In this document: positions 22,437 to 34,029 of the stretch, piece by piece
How the letters are laid out: each line of letters starts with the position of its first letter
How positions within the stretch are numbered: position 1 is the first letter of the stretch
Assembly: GCF_029407905.1 (NCBI RefSeq)
Contig: NC_073643.1
Coordinates: 28,982,001 to 29,046,000 of the forward strand
Direction of reading: 5' to 3'
From: Bubalus kerabau
Lineage: Eukaryota > Chordata > Mammalia > Artiodactyla > Bovidae
Length of the DNA: 64,000 nt
Translations under genes and position numbers: made by a program
Notes under the pieces: generated by a model
Told to the model about the DNA's origin: nothing
Database searches by the model: none
Seen by the model: the letters and a program-made list of their open reading frames with translations, nothing else

Positions 22437-22890
22437 GCTTTAACTATTGCTGCATAACAAATCACCTTCAAACTTAACGGTATAAAACAGCAATCATTTT
22501 ATTATCTCTTGTGGTTTCCATGGGTCAGGACTTGGGGAAAGGCTTGGCCGGGCAGTGTTTGTTCAGAGCCTCTCACATGGTTGTAGTCAGGCTTGTGCTG
22601 GGGCTCCAGTAGCTGGGGGCTGGCTGCGCACTGCTCTCTCTCTGGCCAGCCCGTGGCTTCTCTCTTTGGGTTCCACATGTGTTAATTTGGGTTCCCTCAA
22701 AACATAGCGGCCTCAGGGGAAGCTGAAATATTTAAGGCCAGTAAAAGCTTCAAGAGTGAATTTTTAAGCAAGCAAAGTGGAAGTTTGATCGCCTAGGCTT
22801 CAAAGACACAAAACCTTATTTTCCTTGCATTCCATTGGTTACCAGTGAATTCCCAACCTAACCAGATTCAGAAAGAGGGGAGTTGGACCT
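22437..22890 (+). repeat. MLT1-like LTR (ERVL-MaLR)
   Basis: Order of landmarks: ATTGCTGCATAACAAATCAC, CATTTTATTATCTCTTGTGG, GGGTCAGGACTTGGGGAAAG, GGGGCTCCAGTAGCTGG, CATTCCATTGGTTACCAGTG, CCAGATTCAGAAAGAGGGG. This is the outline of an old MaLR LTR. No internal coding part is attached. Confidence 0.6.
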
Positions 22891-22954
22891 TCTGTCTTCG
22901 TGGGAGAATGGCGAGATTCTAGGAGAGCATTTAGGATGGGAAGTCCTTCTGTGG

Positions 22955-23870
22955 CCACTTTTAAGAAACGCAGTCTAGCACACCCACCACATGCCTTGCA
23001 TTGTGCTGGAATGGGAGGAAATCGCAGTGAACCAGACAGATATGGTCCCTTCCTCGTGGTACTTGGAGAAGGAGAGATCACAATTAATAGGGTAAAAATG
23101 CAATTATATTAGCCACCAAGGGGGAAAGTTATTTAATTATATAGGAGATTTCAAGAAAGGCCTCTTTTAGGAAGTAACTATTGGACAAGAACTAAATAGT
23201 AAGAAGCAGTGGGTCATGCCAAGATGTGCCATTCATGGAGAGGCACTGATAAAAACAAAGGCCAGGAGATGGGAATGAAATTGAGTTATTTGAGACTCAA
23301 GAGCACAGCCTGTGTGACTGAAGTGTCATGCATAGAGAGGAAGAATAATGAAATATGAGGTCCCAGAGGTGGGCCGACTCGTTGGAAAAGCCCCCGATGC
23401 TGGGAAAGGTCGAAGGCAAAAGGAGAAGGGAGCAGCAGAGGATAAGATGGTTAGATAGCATCACCAATTCAACGGATATGAATTTGAGCAAACTCCAGGA
23501 GATAGCGGGGGACCAAGGAGCCTGGTGTGCTGCAGTCCATGGGTCACAAAGAGTTGGACACAACTTAGCAACTGAGTAACAATAGCACCAGAGATGGGCG
23601 GAATCCAGAAATGGGATCCTTGAAGACTGTGATAAAACTGTTAGGTTTTATTTTAAATGGAATAATAAGTCATTGGAGATTTTAACACAGAGTCATGCTC
23701 TGGTTAAGACCACGCTTGCTATAGTGTGGAGAGTGGGTTGAGGAGAGAAAGAGGGAAAGCACGATGACTCTGGTTAGGAGGCAACGTGGAGTTGTCCAGG
23801 CAATATTTACTAGAGGCTTGATTTCGAATAAAATGTAGGAATTGGAGAAAAGGTTACTGTGCGTATTGTG
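22955..23870 (-). repeat. L2 LINE remnant interrupted by BovB
   Basis: CATGCCTTGCATTGTGCTGG, TATGGTCCCTTCCTCGTGG, GCCAGGAGATGGGAATG on the left; AAGTCATTGGAGATTTTAAC, CTATAGTGTGGAGAGTGGG and GTTAGGAGGCAACG on the right form one antisense L2 when the BovB at 23375-23587 is removed. Confidence 0.62.
23375..23587 (+). mobile_element. BovB LINE 3' end with target duplication
   Basis: Sense BovB end, CGACTCGTTGGAAAAGCCCC to CACAACTTAGCAACTGAGTA. CCAGAGGTGGGC (23363-23374) and CCAGAGATGGGC (23588-23599) flank it with one mismatch. Confidence 0.92.
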
Positions 23871-23964
23871 ATTCAGCTGGATACATTTGTACCTCAGATA
23901 CAAAATTTCTTACCAGACCATCAGATTTTATTGGTAGTTGTGCATGAACTAAATGCACCCCCTG

Positions 23965-24080
23965 CAACCATTAGATTGTAAGTCTCTAAAGAGTGGGGGC
24001 CAATCCTTACTCCTCTGTGAGTTTTTCAGAAAACTGTGTTGTAAGCGCTCAACAAGTATTTGTTGAAATGAATTTTATTC
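23965..24080 (+). repeat. L2 LINE 3' tail
   Basis: TTAGATTGTAAGTCTCTAAA, AGAGTGGGGGCCAATCC and GCTCAACAAGTATTTGTTGA are the sense L2 terminus. Confidence 0.65.
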
Positions 24081-26654
24081 TTTTTTTGGATAGTTTCCCA
24101 TATCTTAAAAAGTACCTATAAGTTTCTTATTTAATTTATTGCAACAATTTCTTAGAAATGGATAAAATTGATTTTTATATAGATTTATACTTGAAGCTTC
24201 CTATTAAAATATGAAAAGTGCTGTATTTTAGTTTATTCTTCCCCCCTCTTGAAGCCCATAATAGAAAGAGGGGTGGAATGGATAGGATGGTTGAGTGAAT
24301 GATTAGGTGAGCTGGCATTGCACGTCTATCAAAAAAGGAATAAGCATGTAGACTGGCACTGACAGTTGCTGCCTCCTGCATTCTTGTGCTGGAAAGGAGT
24401 TATTCATAATTTATAATCTGTTATATAAATTCTTTATAATCTGTTATATAAGTTCTAATCAGTTGGTACCCAGAGTTACATTTCTTACTGCCTGACAAAT
24501 TTTTAAAAATTTTGAAAAATAATTTTGTACTTTCACCTGTTTCTCATTTACTGATATTATTTGCAATGTTTTATCTTAATGTAGACTACATTAATATCTT
24601 AATGTAGACTTAATTGCTGAAGCAGTTTTTGTTGGGGCACGAGAGTGTTTGACCCTTTGTGAGTCTTGTAATTCTGAGAAAAAAATCTGTAATTGAGGTT
24701 GAATATATAAAATCTGTCTTGTTTTGAAGAAATCATTTTCTTCCCTTTTACATTCAAATGCTAAAGAAGGAAGCCCCTTTAACTTGAAGATTGTACTAGG
24801 TACTTAATTTTCTGCAGTATTTCTTAATTTACATAATTGGTAAAATTGTTTTTAAAGCTTGATATAAAGTATGTTTTTCTAGTTTAGATTATTGAAACAC
24901 CTTATATCTCACTAAATTTATTATTTGCTTATGACTGTACTGATATAATAACTTTATATTATCTAGTTAATTTCATTTCCTGACATCATGCCTCATTCTG
25001 AAGAGTTTGAGGATAGTTTATCAAAGTAGTCACAAAGTGAACATTGAGGAGAAAAATCATGCCAGAGTTCCAATTTCCTAGAACACAGGTTTCATCGAGA
25101 CAGGATAAATTCTCCCCAGTAAATCCTTTTTGCTTATCACAAAGCATGGTCCATAGTCCACATTCATTAAATACTTACAGAATGAATGTCTGAGGTTGGT
25201 GTATAAAACATATGCCAGCAGATTAATTCACTTAGTTGAGATCCACAGTGTTGACTCAGAGCTTTTAACAAATGAGCAAAGAATAGTACTGCTAATAACA
25301 GAATCCATGCTGTCTGTAAGATTGAATGAAGCCATTTGATGAGGAGATATGCAGCTATTCCTAGGCAAAAATATGCAAATGGATATGTCCAAAGTCAGTG
25401 GATTGTGATGGAGATAACATTGAGTAATATATAAATTAATGTCCTTATGATGAAATATGACTTTCAAAGTTTTTATTTTTCTTTCCCATAATCCAAGGGT
25501 AACCTTGAGTTTTAAGGCTTAATACTCTTAAGGAATAGATAGCCATTATTTTTAGCTAGTTTTCCATGAAGCTTATTTCTCACATGTATGTTTTAATAAG
25601 CTTGAAAATAGAAGGTTATGTTCAGTGTCAAGAATCTTGGAAAAAGAGAAGGTACTGCTGTGAAAATGCAGTCAAATGCTGAGTCAGTTGGACTAACGTT
25701 AAAGTTTATATCATCTCATCAAGGGTTGGTGGATTACCAGATACTGTGTCAAAATAGATGATGATGATTAAACCTCTGTGTGAAGGAGGGAAAAGCAAGT
25801 TCAGTTTATTGGGGCTGAGATTTTTCTCAGAAAACTTTGCGACCCACTCCAGTGTATGGATGAACGTGGGATCTAAGACTCTCCCTTCTGTGTAATATCA
25901 GTACTCCCTTTTGTGCAAAATAATTTATAAGTAGCCAGTAATCAAATGTACATAGTCATTATAAAAAGAAAAGCTCAGCTTAAAAGACTCACACAAACGT
26001 CTAAAGCAGAGAGATTCTAAACACACCCGTCTCATCAGATGAGCTGACTTTCTACCAAGAGTTGCTAACCCGGTGTCCACAGAAGCATAAACGATGCATC
26101 CTGAATTGTATCAGATCTGTTGTTGTTATTATAGTTGTTTATGTGTGTGTGTTTTCTGCAGATGGAGTCCTCAGATTTTTCAAATATTCAAAGAACTTTG
26201 TGTCCCAGATAAACACTGCATAAAGTTCTAAATGAGCCACTTAAACTTTGATGGACATCTCTAAAACAGGATGACTTTAGAATTGGAAGAGTAGGGTCAC
26301 TCAATTTGTAGAAGAACCTCATCCTCTCTATGTAGAAAACTGTCTCTGAACCCTTCACATTGGTTAAGACAAAATTTTACTGAACAGGTACTACATGCAT
26401 AGCACTGACTTTTAGTAACTTGTACGTTTTAGGGATTTGGACACTCTAGCTGAGAAGCAATTCAAAGATATTGAACAAATTGTTAAATAAGCTGTAAGAA
26501 CTGACTTAGGAACGGACAGGAATTGAATGGCTCCAGGAATCCTGCATTGCAACATCTTGTCACAGCAAGTGCTGAAATGAGTGAACTAATCATTATTTTC
26601 ATCCTTATGTTACAAATCAAAGTCTAAAGTGGGTGAGTCCAAAGGACAGAGCCT
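24081..26654. other. Repeat-poor intron block
   Basis: About 2.6 kb without a named young element. A short tandem duplication (unit about 22 bp, TTTATAATCTGTTATATAA twice) lies at 24408-24451, and ATCTTAATGTAGACT repeats twice near 24571-24611. ATTCATTAAATACTTACAG near 25163 may be a scrap of L2. No exon found. Confidence 0.45.
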
Positions 26655-26812
26655 ACATTACTATTTTTCAAAGTGTACCCCAAAATTAGTAGCACTAGAA
26701 CCATCTGGGAAATTAGAAATGTAACTCCTTGGCCCCTAATCTGGCGGTGGGCTCAGGAGAGGGTATTTGAAAGACCAAGTCCTCCAGGTGAATGGTACAA
26801 AATCAAGTTTGA

Positions 26813-28432
26813 TATGGGCACAATAAAGGACAGAAATGGTATGGATCTGATAGAAGCAGAAGATATTAAAAAGAAGTAGCAAGAATACACAGGAGAACTG
26901 TACAAAAAAGATCTTCATGACCCAGATAATCATGATGGTGTGATCACTCACCTAGAGCCAGACATTGTGGAATGTAAAGTCAAGTGGGCCTTAGGAAGCA
27001 TCACTATGAACAAAGCTAGTGGAAGTGATGGAGTTCCAGTTGAGCTATTTCAAATCCTGAAAGATGATGCTGTGAAAGTGCTGCACTCAATATGCCAGCA
27101 AGTTTGGAAAACTCAGCAATGGCCACAGGACTGGAAAAGGTCAGTTTTCATTCCAGTCCCAAAGAAAGGCAATGCCAAAGAATGCTCAAACTACCACACA
27201 ATTGCACTCATCTCACACACGAGCAAAGTAATGCTCAAAATTCTGTAAGCTAGGCTTCAACAGTACACAAACCAAGAACTTCCACATGTTCAAGCTAGAT
27301 TTAGAAAAAGCAGAAGAACCAGAGATGAAATTCCAAAATCCGTCAGATCATAGAAAAAGCGAGACAATTCAAAATAAACATCTACTTCTGTTTAATTGAC
27401 TATGCTAAAACCTTTTACTGTGTGGATCACAGGAAACTGTGGAAAAATCTTAAGGAGACAGGAATACCAGAAACCTCTGCCTCATGAGAAACCTGTATGC
27501 AGATCAAGAAGTGACAGTTAGAACCAGACATGGAACAACGGACTGGTTCCAAATTGGGAATGAGTATGTCAAGGCTCTCTGTTGTCACCCTGCTTATTTA
27601 ATTTACGTGCAGAGTACATCATGCAAAATGGCAGGCTGGATGATGCACCTACTGGAATCAAGATTGCCAGAAGATATATCAGTAACCTCAGATATGCAGA
27701 TGACACCACCCTTATGGCAGAAAACAAAGAGGAACTTTTCATCAAAGACCTCTTGATGAAAGTGAAAGAGGAGAGTGACAAATGAAGATTCTGACATCCA
27801 GTCCCATCACTGCATGAAAAATAGATAGGGAAACATGGAAACTGGCACAGACTTTATTTTCTTGGGCTCCAAAACTTCTGTAGATGGTGACTGCAGTCAT
27901 GAAATTAAAAGACACTTGCTCCTTGGAAGAAAAGCTATGACAAACCTAGACAGCATATTAAAAAGAAGAGACATTACTTTGCAAACAAATGTCCCTATAG
28001 TCAAAGCTATGATTTTTCCAGTAGTCATGTATGGATGTGAGAGTTGGATCATAAAGAAAGCTGAGCACCAAAGAATTCATGCTTTTGAATTATGGTGTTG
28101 GAGAAGACTCTTGAGAGTCCCTTGGACTGGGGTTTCCTAAAGGAAATCAGTTCTGAATATTCATTGGAAAGACTGATGTTGAAGCTGAAGCTCCCATTTT
28201 TTTGCCACCTGGTGTAAAGAACTGACTCATTGGAAAAGATCCTGATGCTTGGAAAGATTGAAGGCAGGAAGAGAAGGAGAAAACAGATTATAAGATGGCT
28301 TTATGGCATCACTGACTCGATGGCCATTAGTTTGAGCAAGCTCCAGGAGACTGTGAAGGCAGGGAGCCTGGCGTGCTGCAGTCCATGGGGTCAAAAAGAG
28401 TCAGACATGACTGAACAACTGAACAACAACAA
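26813..28432 (+). mobile_element. BovB LINE, 5'-truncated 1.6 kb
   Basis: Starts at TATGGGCACAATAAAGGACA and runs through most of the RT to the 3' tail. 26940-27248 reads the RT N-terminal part (NKASGSDGVPVELFQILKDD, WKRSVFIPVPKKGNAKECSN) to a stop. YADDTTLMAE is readable at 27582-27785, then a deletion destroys the following segment. AAGTTTGA lies at 26805-26812 and 28433-28440 as target duplication. The BovB at 29185 faces it. Confidence 0.92.
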
Positions 28433-28444
28433 AAGTTTGAGAAG

Positions 28445-28641
28445 GGCTTCCTGGGTGACTCGGTGATAAGGAATCTACCATTGTAGGAAACACGTTCAAT
28501 CCGTGGTTTGAGAAGATACCCTGGAGTAGGAAATGGCAACCCACTCCATTATTCTTGCCTGGAAAATCCCATGGACAGGGAAGTCTGGCAGGCTGCAGTT
28601 CATAGGGTGGCAAAAAGTCTGACATGACTAAGCATGCACAC
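28445..28641 (+). mobile_element. Bov-tA SINE next to BovB
   Basis: Head GGCTTCCTGGGTGACTCGGT, body GGAAATGGCAACCCACTCC, end GTCTGACATGACTAAGCATG. AAAGTTTGAGAAG (28432-28444) and AAAGTGTGAGAAG (28642-28654) flank it; the left one overlaps the BovB duplication. Confidence 0.92.
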
Positions 28642-28660
28642 AAAGTGTGAGAAGCCCTGC

Positions 28661-29177
28661 AGCCCTGTGTTCCATATTTCCCCTTTGGCTAGGATAGGAT
28701 GAGGACCTTAATTCATATTCCTACCAAGACCGCATACAATAATGGAAGAGAATTCTCCAAAGAAAGATCAATGTTGGCTACTTAGGAAAAGGAAATAGAT
28801 TCTGGGCCACCAAAAAATGCCCAGCAGCTTCTACATTCCTTGAGTCAATGACATTTCTCTTTTGCATACACGGGATCTTTCTTCTATAGATATTCTTGAA
28901 GGTGGGCTCCATTCCAGGACTGCTCGTCTCTAGGAAGAAGAGCATTCATTTGGATAACACTTGTGTCTCTCTTCAACACCTCCCCAGAGAAACCATCTGA
29001 CTCCTGAAATTGGGTGGAAGACCTTGAGATTGTAGCTAAGATCTCTTCCTTCTTTCTCTGTGGGTCTGTCTGCTTGTAGAGAATAAATATATTCTGCTGT
29101 TCTCTTTACTGTACAGGAAGGGAGCTTGCCCTCACAGGGAGGATCTGTGCTCATGTTCCTGTGCCAGGAAGTCTCAC
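28661..29177. other. Unclassified intron between two BovB copies
   Basis: The loop between the opposed BovB copies. An 89-codon antisense frame at 28930-29199 has no recognisable domain and ends in BovB sequence. No exon seen. Confidence 0.4.
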
Positions 29178-29184
29178 TTCTGTT

Positions 29185-30806
29185 CAGTCGCTCAGTCATG
29201 TCTGACTCTTTGTGACCCCATGAATCGCAGCACTCCAGGCCTCCCTGTCCATCACCAACTCCCAGAGTTCATTCAAACTCATGTCCATCGAGTCGGTGAT
29301 GCCATCCAGCCATTTCTTCCTTTGTCGTCCCCTTCTCCTCCTGCCCCCAATCCCTCCCAGCATCAGAGTCTTTTCCAATGAGTCAACTCTTCGCATGAGG
29401 TGGCCAAAGTATTGGAGTTTCAGCTTTAGCATCAGTCCTTCCAAAGAACACCCAGGACTGATCTCCTTTAGAATGGACTGGTTGGATCTCCTTGCAGTCC
29501 AAGGGACTCTCAAGAGTCTTCTCCAACACCACAGTTCAAAAGCATCAATTCTTTGGCGCTCAGCTTTCTTCAGAGTCCAACTCTCACATCCATACATGAC
29601 CACTGGAAAAACCATAGCCTTGACTAGACGGACCTTTGTTGGCAAAGTAATGTCCCTGCTTTTTAGTATGCTATCTAGGTTGGTCATAACTTTTCTTCCA
29701 AGGAATAAGTGTCTTTTAATTTCATGGCTGCAATCATCATCTGCAGTGATTTGGGAGCCCCCAAAAATGAAATCAGCCACGGTGTCCACTGTTTCCCCAT
29801 CTATTTGCCATGAAGTGATGGGACCAGATGCCATGATCTGAGTTTTCTGAATGTTGAGCTTTAAGCCAACTTTTTCACTCTCCTCTTGCACTTTCATCAA
29901 GAGGGTTTTTAGTTCCTCTTCACTTTCTGCCATAAAGGTGGTGTCACCTGCATATCTGAGGTTATTGATATTTCTGCCAGCAATCTTGATTCCAGCTCGT
30001 GCTTCATCCAGTCCAGCGTTTCTCATGATGTACTCTGCATATAAGTTAAATAAGCACGGTGACAATATACAGCCTTGATGTACTCCTTTTCCTATTTGGA
30101 ACCAGTCTGTTGTTCCATGTCCGGTTCTAACTGTTGCTTCCTGACCTGCATATAGGTTTCCCAAGAGGCAGGTCAGGTGGTCTGGTATTTCTATCTCTTT
30201 CAGAATTTTCCACAGTTTATTGTGATCCACACAGTGAAAGGCTTTGGCATAGTCAATAAAGCAGAAATAGATGTTTTTCTGGAACTCTTCCTTTTGCCAT
30301 GATCCAGCGGATGTTGGCATCCAGCTGCTTCCTCTGCTTTTTCTAAAACCAGCTTGAACATCTGGAATTTCACTGTTCACATATTGCTGAAGCCTGGCTT
30401 GAAGAATTTTGAGCATTACTTTACTAGCGTGTGAGATGAGTGCAATTGTGCATAGTTTGAGCATTCTTTGGCATTGCCTTTCTTTGGGATTGGAATGAAA
30501 ACTGACCATTTCCAGTCCTGTGGCCACTGCTGAGTTTTCCAAATTTGCTGGCATATTGAGTGCAGCACTTTCACAGCGTCATCTTTCAGGATTTGAAATA
30601 GCTTAAATAGAATTCCATCACCTCCACTAGTTTTGTTCGTAGTGTCCTAAGGCCCACTTGACTTCACATTCCACAATGTCTGGCTCTAGGTGAGTGATCA
30701 TACCATTGTGATTATCTGGGTCATGATAGATCTTTTTTGTTCGGTTCTCCTGTGTGTTCTTGCCACCTCTTCTTAATATCTTCTGCTTCTGTTAGGTCCA
30801 TACCAT
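29185..30806 (-). mobile_element. BovB LINE, 5'-truncated 1.6 kb, least decayed copy
   Basis: Antisense, from the tail GTTCAGTCGCTCAGTCATGT to TAGGTCCATACCATTTCTGT. It keeps the longest open frame of the window (452 codons, 29196-30554). A 7-bp TTCTGTT at 29178-29184 and 30807-30813 may be a target duplication, but BovB itself has similar bases there. It opposes the BovB at 26813. Confidence 0.92.
29196..30554 (-). pseudogene. BovB reverse transcriptase fragment, active-site mutant
   Basis: 452 codons open. Visible in order: FCFIDYAKAF, KGVHQGCILSPCLFNLYAEY (RT motif B region), NNLRYAGDTTFMAE (RT motif C), LNIQKTQIMASGPITSWQID, GRKVMTNLDSILKSRDITL, YGCESWTLKKAERQRIDAFE and the C-terminal LMLKLKLQYFGHLMRRVDS. 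The catalytic pair in YADD is changed to YAGD, so one metal-binding Asp is gone. Near residues 70-90 the expected TRDQIANI-type stretch is scrambled (SRGSSWMPTSAGSW), pointing to compensating shifts. The N-terminal RT and the endonuclease are missing. Not a host gene and not active. Confidence 0.88.
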
Positions 30807-30813
30807 TTCTGTT

Positions 30814-33745
30814 AATTCTGGGGTGAGGTGTCAAGAAACCACAGCCACTCACTTAAGCAGTTTTGAGCTTCCTTTTCCTGTAATACAGCTGACATCTTGA
30901 TTTGCATTGATTTGATTCATGAATCTCTGTTTCAGGCAGAGAGGAATAGTGTCAAGTATGAGGCCCCTTTGAATCTTACTAAATATTCTTTATGAGGTTT
31001 TCTTTAAATACATGAGCCATCAGAGAATTGTTGATTTGTCATGTTTGTTTGTTTGTTTTACTAACTCATTCATCTGAGTATTTGTAATTTTTGCAGATTT
31101 ATTGTATGAGAATTTAAATGTTTCAAATGGGTTGTTGCTGAGGCTTCATGAATTACTTAAATAGTTTTATATATTCATTCAAACTGGAAATCTCTTTTTA
31201 GGGGCCTTTGTTCTATAGATGTGAGTCCGTTTTAGGAGTAAAACTGTTGTCTCTGTCATAACAATAAATTTAGCTCCAGATATATTTGTTATGATAGATA
31301 CACATTGGGAAAAGTTTTTTAAATGTAATGAAAATGTTCTTTTATTGTTGGTTCTCTTCTTATGCCTATGGGTAAGTATTAATGTGAGAAATGCATATTT
31401 ATTTTGGCTACAGAGTCAGGCCACATTGAATTATTTCTTTAGGACTTCAGGTGCCTGTTCCGTGTAACATGTGTATCCAACAGAGTAACAGAGCTGCATA
31501 TTATTAGCCTGGTACTTACTCAAAGATAGGATAATTAACTGCTGAGTCTTCTCTGCTCTGTCTCTCTTTTCCTTGGAGACTTTCTCATCAATAAATCACT
31601 AAACTAACACTGTTGAATTCATAAGATGAAAGCTCCAAATGGTATAGCTAAAAGGATGAAAATGCTAATATTATTTTCCTAAATACTATTTGTAGGTTAT
31701 CTTTGAACTCAATGGAGAGACGTTTATTTACCAAGCATACGGGAGTGAGATTGGTTGTAAATGAAAACATACGCTATATGCTCTTTGTCTTTGACATTTA
31801 TTTTCTCATGCATTTTCATCAATTTATATTTGCTTTTCTTAAATGTCATTAATTATCCTGTAGTATATGCATCATGAATACTTTTTTCTTGTTGCTAATT
31901 GTAAGCATCCGTCTCTTACAATATGTACTCAGAAAGTAAAGTCCAAAATAGCCTTGTTATTTTCTATAGAGTGGTTTAATCATTAAAGTCTCATGTGATC
32001 TCATCTCCACTGAGATGAGCTTCCTGAGAAAACATAGAGTTGCCGTGTGTTTGTTAAAATTCCAGTTGAATAAATTACCGTAATATTCAGAACCTAGGCA
32101 GGGGGAAAACAATGTTTTCCTGCCTTGCATGCATAATGCTCCATACTTCTTCCATTCTGAAACATAGGGTGTTTTTATGCTAAAAATATCATCATATAGT
32201 ACAGGTCAGTGTTGCATAGACAGCAGTCTACTTTCTGAGCAAACAGAGTTTCTTAACAGCCATAAATTTAATGCTATCATTGAATTACAGAATGGACCCA
32301 TTAGAGCAGCGTAGAGCCTTTAAGTTTCCTTATTCCAAACTAACCATCGACTGCATGAAGTTAAGTGAAATACTTAACCTCTTTTACTACAAAAGGAAAA
32401 ACCAGTAAAAGGTTTCATATAAAAGTATATTATAAAACTGATCGAGGGGATAAAATGCCACAGTGATTAAAATTACACATTTCTCAAATCAGACCAGAGT
32501 ACTACATTTCTGAATTTCAGTCTCATAAATCTTCATTAAACTTTTTGTGCCAAGACTAGAGTCACTCATGGTTATCTACCTTTTCAGCTCTACCCATTTG
32601 CAGAAAATCGTGTTCCCAGAAAGCAATTTCATTTATAGTGAAGTGGTATAAAATTTTCACTTCGAATCTCTGTAGGGAAGCACGGGTTATTGAAGGTTTT
32701 CTGTTGAGAAACAATTACTCTATCCATTTACTGAATATTGTTTATTTTTATGTTGTGTGAAATGCCCTGTGGGCCTCTTAGAATTGACTGGAAGAACCAA
32801 TTGAGGAACAAAATATCCAATTAGCTCAAAATTTTACAATGTACAGAGTTTGCATTCTTTGAGCGTCAATATGTTTGTTTTGGAGTTTTTGTGCAATTCC
32901 TGAGGTACCAGCCTTGCCTTTTAAACTGTTACTTATCTTATCGTAGCCGGGAGTCTAGGCCTGCTTGTTTAGAGTTATTAAACCTCATGCACTAAAGGAT
33001 TTCTAGTTCTTCCAACAGTAAATAGTTCTATATTTGTGGTCAAAGGTTGACAGTCACACTAGTTTATAGCTTGAGAAGATATCTGAAATTGCCTATCTCT
33101 GCTCTGTGGTACCCAAATGGAGAAGCTCTATGCTTAAGTTGAATATTTTTTCAGGCAACAGTAGACATCTTTACTTTGTTTTATCGCTTACAAATCTCAG
33201 AAGTGGTTGATTGCCCACCTCCTGGAGCTTCCAGTTCTATTTCCACCCTCCAACTCAGAACAGATAAGGTTGCCTCAGCCTTTCAATGTCTTCAAGATCT
33301 TCGGATACCATATTTCTGACATCAACTTGTTTTGTTTTGTTTTTTTTTGCTTGCCTGTTTTTTGTTTTGTTTTAAATATGAAAATTTCCAGCGAATCTCC
33401 ACTTTCTTTTTAAAGCAGTGGGAGGGAAAATTAAATGAGTGAAGCAGTGGATCAAAGACTATCTTCTTTGGGGATCTTGGTCAAAAGTTTAACAAGTACA
33501 TTAGCAACCAGAATCAGTCAAGAACATTGCCCTTGTTTATTCATTCATTCTCGTTCCTTCTTCCTCTGAGACATTTCTCAATCAGTTTTCTCTCTTTCCC
33601 CGCCCCATTTCTCTTCCCCTTATTTTCAGTCCTTCCCCCTTTATTAGCATCTTGCTTAATAGTACAAGTGTATTTTCAGTCCTCTTAACTTAGGAGTTGT
33701 TGAATTATCTTCACCCAGCCCTCTACTGCTTCATCTTTCCTTTTC
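30814..33745. other. Repeat-poor intron block
   Basis: About 2.9 kb with no named transposon, the longest such block in the window. T/G-rich and T-rich short runs near 31045-31060 and 33330-33375. No open frame with a domain, no exon. Confidence 0.5.
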
Positions 33746-34020
33746 CACATATATATATATATGTACATATGTATAGTTGTGTATATATACACAAGCACAT
33801 TTAAGACGGCATCAGAAGATGAGATGGTTGAATGGTATCAGTGATGCAAAGAACATACTCCACGAGATAGAGAGGGACAGGGAGGCTATGGGGTCGCAAA
33901 GAGTCGGAGATGACTGGGCAACGGAGCAACAACAACATAACATATATATTTATATAGAGAAAAAACATGCATATGTGCATATATACATAACTCTATGTGT
34001 GTATAAAAGTCTGCACACTT
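33746..34020 (+). mobile_element. BovB 3' scrap inside TA-rich simple sequence
   Basis: 33803-33933 is a sense BovB end (AAGATGAGATGGTTGAATGG, GAGGGACAGGGAGGC, GCAAAGAGTCGGAGATGACT) with an AAC tail. (TA)n-like sequence borders it at 33750-33800 and 33937-34005. Confidence 0.8.
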
Positions 34021-34029
34021 TCTGAACTT

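Larger units (their letters stand above)
26655..28660 (+). repeat. MER5A-like DNA transposon relic, split twice
   Basis: Left part: TTTTTCAAAGTGTACCCC, GAACCATCTGGGAAATTAGA, TCCTTGGCCCC, CAAGTCCTCCAGGTGAATGG. After the BovB and the Bov-tA the end resumes as AAAGTGTGAGAAGCCCTG at 28642-28659. This is the outline of MER5A, a non-autonomous hAT element. Confidence 0.7.

Noticed and set aside
29281..29841. 186-codon sense frame
   Set aside because: Mirror frame of the antisense BovB RT; the same peptide pattern recurs opposite every BovB copy here.
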